From: Candidatus Nanopelagicales bacterium | Lineage (GTDB): Bacteria; Actinomycetota; Actinomycetes; S36-B12 | Reading direction: 5' to 3' | NCBI GenBank assembly: GCA_018399515.1 | Contig: JAGYOB010000023.1 | Coordinates: 1-7,480 of the forward strand | DNA length: 7,480 nt | In this document: piece after piece, positions 5,728 through 7,480 of the stretch | Layout: each line of letters begins with the position of its first letter | Position numbering within the stretch: position 1 is the first letter of the stretch | Made by a program: the position numbers and the translations under genes | Notes under the pieces: model-generated | What the model saw: the letters and a program-made list of their open reading frames with translations, nothing else | Told to the model about the DNA's origin: nothing | Database searches by the model: none

Positions 5728-7172
5728 GCAGCGGCGAAGTCAACGGAATCGACGCCCTTGTCGCAGAAATCGATGCCTCACCCGTTGGCCCCCAGGTTGC
5801 GGCGTTCTTCGATTTCGACGGCACCCTCATCGACGGGTACTCCGCCGTGGCGTTCTTCCGCGATCGATTGCGCAACCGCGGCGTTAACGCCCGCCAACTC
5901 CTCGATGCCGTCGTGCAGACGGTGAACGTCGAAGCCCGTGGACACGACGTCGACCGGCTAATGAACCTCGGCATCGGTGCGCTGTCGGGCTGGTCCCTCG
6001 AGGATGTGCAGCAGATGGGTGAGCGGGTGTTCCGGTCGAATATCGCCGCGACGATCTATCCCGAGGCTCGCATGTTGATCGCGGCCCACAAACGACGCGG
6101 TCACACCATCGTCATGGCATCGTCTGCGGCGAGTTTTCAGGTGGAGGCGGCGGCAGCGGATCTGGGTATCGACGAAGTGCTGTGCACCCAGGTTGACGTC
6201 GTCGACGGGTTACTCACCGGGCTCGTCTCCGGTCCGATCCTGTGGGGTGACAACAAGGCGTTGGCGGTGCGGGAGTACGCCGCCGAGCGCGACATCGATC
6301 TGGCCGATTGCTATGCCTACGGCAATGGTGAAGAGGATGTGGCGTATCTGGAATCAGTGGGCCATCCGCGCCCGCTCAATCCCGACGATGGCCTGGTTAA
6401 GGCAGCACGTACTCGATCGTGGCCGGTTTCTCGCCTGCAGCGCCCGGTTCGCCTCACGCCGGCGACGATCGCACGAACGGCCGCTGCACTGGCCGGAGTG
6501 GGAGCAGGACTTGCCGTCGGCCTGGGGCTGGGAGTGGTCAACCGCGATCGACGCACCGCCGTCGACATCACCGCTTCGGTTGGTTCAGATCTGGCGCTGG
6601 CCGCGGCGGGGATCACGATGGATGTCCAAGGCAGTGAGAACCTCTGGTCCCACCGGCCGGCCGTATTCGTCTTCAACCATCAAAGCCAACTCGATGTGGT
6701 GATCATGGCCGCGCTCCTTCGCCAGGATTTCACCGGTGTCGCGAAGAAGGAACTGCGCACCGATCCGTTCTTCGCGCCACTCGGTTGGCTCGGCGACGTG
6801 GCATTCGTCGATCGCGCCAATACTGAGGAAGCGAAGAAGGCCCTCGCTCCGGCAGTCGCGGCTTTGCAAGCGGGACGGTCGCTGGCGATGGCCCCTGAAG
6901 GCACGCGATCGGCGACACCGGCTCTTGGGCCATTCAAGAAGGGCGCCTTCCACGTCGCGATGCAGGCCGGGGTGCCGATGGTCCCCGTCGTCATCCGCAA
7001 TGCGGGGGAACTGATGCCCGCGCATGTGCCGCTGGTCGACTCCGGCACCTTGCAGGTCGCGGTTCTGCCACCGATTCCCACCGGCAAGTGGAAAGCCGAC
7101 ACCATCGATAAGCAGGTGAAGAAGGTCCGCCGGATGTTCTTGGACACCCTGGCTGATTGGCCCCGGTCGTGA
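5721..7172 (+). CDS. plsC: fused HAD-IB phosphatase and 1-acylglycerol-3-phosphate acyltransferase (PlsC)
   Basis: This 483-residue two-domain protein has an N-terminal HAD-IB (SerB-like) hydrolase at about 25-235. Motif I is FFDFDGTL with nucleophile Asp31 and Asp33, motif II is Ser134/Ser135 in VMASSAA, motif III is Lys179 in GDNKA, and motif IV is YGNGEEDVAYL with Asn202 and Asp206, where the first acidic residue is normally Asp. A Gly/Ala-rich hydrophobic segment at about 248-273 may be a membrane anchor. The C-terminal PlsC domain has NHQSQLD (His320, Asp325), VAFVDR at 360-365, PEGTRS at 392-397 and VPMVPVVI at 418-425. PlsC acylates lysophosphatidate to phosphatidate, directly using the PlsB product. 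The HAD substrate is unknown; mycobacterial homologues of this fusion were annotated as phosphoserine phosphatase by similarity only. The start is GTG with GGGAG upstream. Fusion and PlsC role are firm; phosphatase activity is inferred. Confidence 0.92.
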   Translation: MLSSGEVNGIDALVAEIDASPVGPQVAAFFDFDGTLIDGYSAVAFFRDRLRNRGVNARQLLDAVVQTVNVEARGHDVDRLMNLGIGALSGWSLEDVQQMGERVFRSNIAATIYPEARMLIAAHKRRGHTIVMASSAASFQVEAAAADLGIDEVLCTQVDVVDGLLTGLVSGPILWGDNKALAVREYAAERDIDLADCYAYGNGEEDVAYLESVGHPRPLNPDDGLVKAARTRSWPVSRLQRPVRLTPATIARTAAALAGVGAGLAVGLGLGVVNRDRRTAVDITASVGSDLALAAAGITMDVQGSENLWSHRPAVFVFNHQSQLDVVIMAALLRQDFTGVAKKELRTDPFFAPLGWLGDVAFVDRANTEEAKKALAPAVAALQAGRSLAMAPEGTRSATPALGPFKKGAFHVAMQAGVPMVPVVIRNAGELMPAHVPLVDSGTLQVAVLPPIPTGKWKADTIDKQVKKVRRMFLDTLADWPRS

Positions 7173-7188
7173 AACTCAGCGGTGAGTT
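7173..7188. promoter_or_regulatory. perfect inverted repeat between plsC and the DadA-like gene
   Basis: AACTCA-GCGG-TGAGTT forms a 6-bp perfect stem with a 4-base loop, starting right after the plsC stop codon. There is no following T tract, so it is a weak terminator candidate at best. Its position just before the candidate -10 box of the next gene also fits an operator. Confidence 0.4.
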
Positions 7189-7189
7189 C

Positions 7190-7195
7190 TAGACT
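7190..7195 (+). promoter_or_regulatory. candidate -10 box of the DadA-like gene, leaderless type
   Basis: TAGACT ends seven bases before the ATG at 7203 and matches TANNNT at leaderless spacing; no ribosome site lies between them. A GTGAAA at 7169-7174 resembles a -35 hexamer, but its 15-base spacing is short. If real, this gene has its own promoter even though it follows plsC by only 30 bp. Confidence 0.45.
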
Positions 7196-7202
7196 CCGCG
7201 GC

Positions 7203-7480
7203 ATGGATACCGGCCAGCACATCGCCATCATCGGCGGTGGGGTGATCGGCCTCACCCAGGCCTATGACCTCGCCCGGCAGGGCGCCCAGGTCACCATCAT
7301 CGATCAGCGCGCAACCGGACTCGGGGCGTCGAGTGTGAATGCCGGCTGGGTCGTTCCCGCCGAAGCCGCTCCCGTCCCGGCGCCGGGGGTGATCGTGCAG
7401 TCGATGAAGTGGATGCTGCACCGAGACAGCCCGCTGTACATCAAGCCCTCCCTGGCACCCCATCATGTGCGTTTCATGCT
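7203..7480 (+). CDS. dadA: DadA-like FAD-dependent D-amino-acid dehydrogenase, 5' part
   Basis: Ninety-two codons are visible before the window ends, so this is partial by sampling, not truncated by mutation. The N-terminus has the Rossmann FAD-binding fingerprint AIIGGGVIGL (Gly11, Gly13, Gly16) followed by the strand VTIID ending at Asp34. Next come GASSVNAGWVVP at 41-52 and AAPVPAPGV at 55-63, then WMLHRDSPLYIKPSL at 70-84, all closely matching DadA-type enzymes. These oxidise D-amino acids (typically D-alanine) to 2-oxo acids and ammonia, passing electrons to the respiratory chain at the membrane. Related glycine or sarcosine oxidases share the Rossmann part but not the later motifs. Start: ATG with a TAGACT box seven bases upstream and no Shine-Dalgarno. 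Substrate cannot be fixed from this fragment. Confidence 0.8.
   Translation, partial: MDTGQHIAIIGGGVIGLTQAYDLARQGAQVTIIDQRATGLGASSVNAGWVVPAEAAPVPAPGVIVQSMKWMLHRDSPLYIKPSLAPHHVRFM

Noticed and set aside
1..7480. Mobile elements, CRISPR arrays, tRNA or rRNA genes, tandem repeats
   Set aside because: I read both strands for transposase or integrase motifs, regularly spaced repeats and tRNA-like cloverleaf sequence and found none. All genes have consistent high-GC coding character.

Overview
This window looks like an ordinary housekeeping stretch of an actinobacterial (high-GC Gram-positive) chromosome. The reasons are: high GC throughout the coding part (estimated by eye, not computed); frequent GTG starts; several starts lying 6-8 nt behind a TANNNT box, as in leaderless actinobacterial mRNAs; and a HAD-phosphatase/PlsC fusion next to a PlsB-type acyltransferase, an arrangement I know from mycobacteria and relatives. 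Genus and order cannot be told from the sequence. I see no tRNA, rRNA, CRISPR array, insertion sequence, integrase or phage gene.

Layout. 1-88 is a short non-coding edge, with an AT-rich island (about 28% GC over bases 1-46) and a GC-rich hairpin. 89-1305 (minus) holds a two-gene membrane unit: a 69-residue two-helix protein, then a YihY/BrkB-family six-helix protein. 1338-1730 (plus) is a Rid-family protein that has Asp at the position of the usual substrate-binding Arg105. It converges on a minus-strand pair, and its stop codon overlaps the opposing stop by 4 nt. That pair (3660 down to 1727) is TrmB (tRNA m7G methyltransferase) followed through an ATGA overlap by a TRAM-domain, Fe-S-cluster m5U RNA methyltransferase. 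Divergently, 3746-7172 (plus) encodes a PlsB-family glycerol-3-phosphate acyltransferase and a HAD-IB phosphatase/PlsC acyltransferase fusion. The last 278 bases begin a DadA-like FAD-dependent D-amino-acid dehydrogenase, cut by the window end.

How the genes work together. PlsB and PlsC catalyse successive acylations, from glycerol-3-phosphate to lysophosphatidate to phosphatidate, so 3746-7172 is a compact phosphatidate module with an attached phosphatase domain of unknown substrate. TrmB and the m5U methyltransferase form an RNA-modification unit. The membrane pair, the Rid protein and the DadA-like enzyme have no clear link to these.

I did not find a convincing undescribed system. The points most worth a second look are the Rid protein without its arginine, the repeated leaderless-type promoter geometry at four starts, the short PlsB without its N-terminal region, the altered motif IV in the HAD domain, and a possible 18-codon ORF bridging plsB and plsC.
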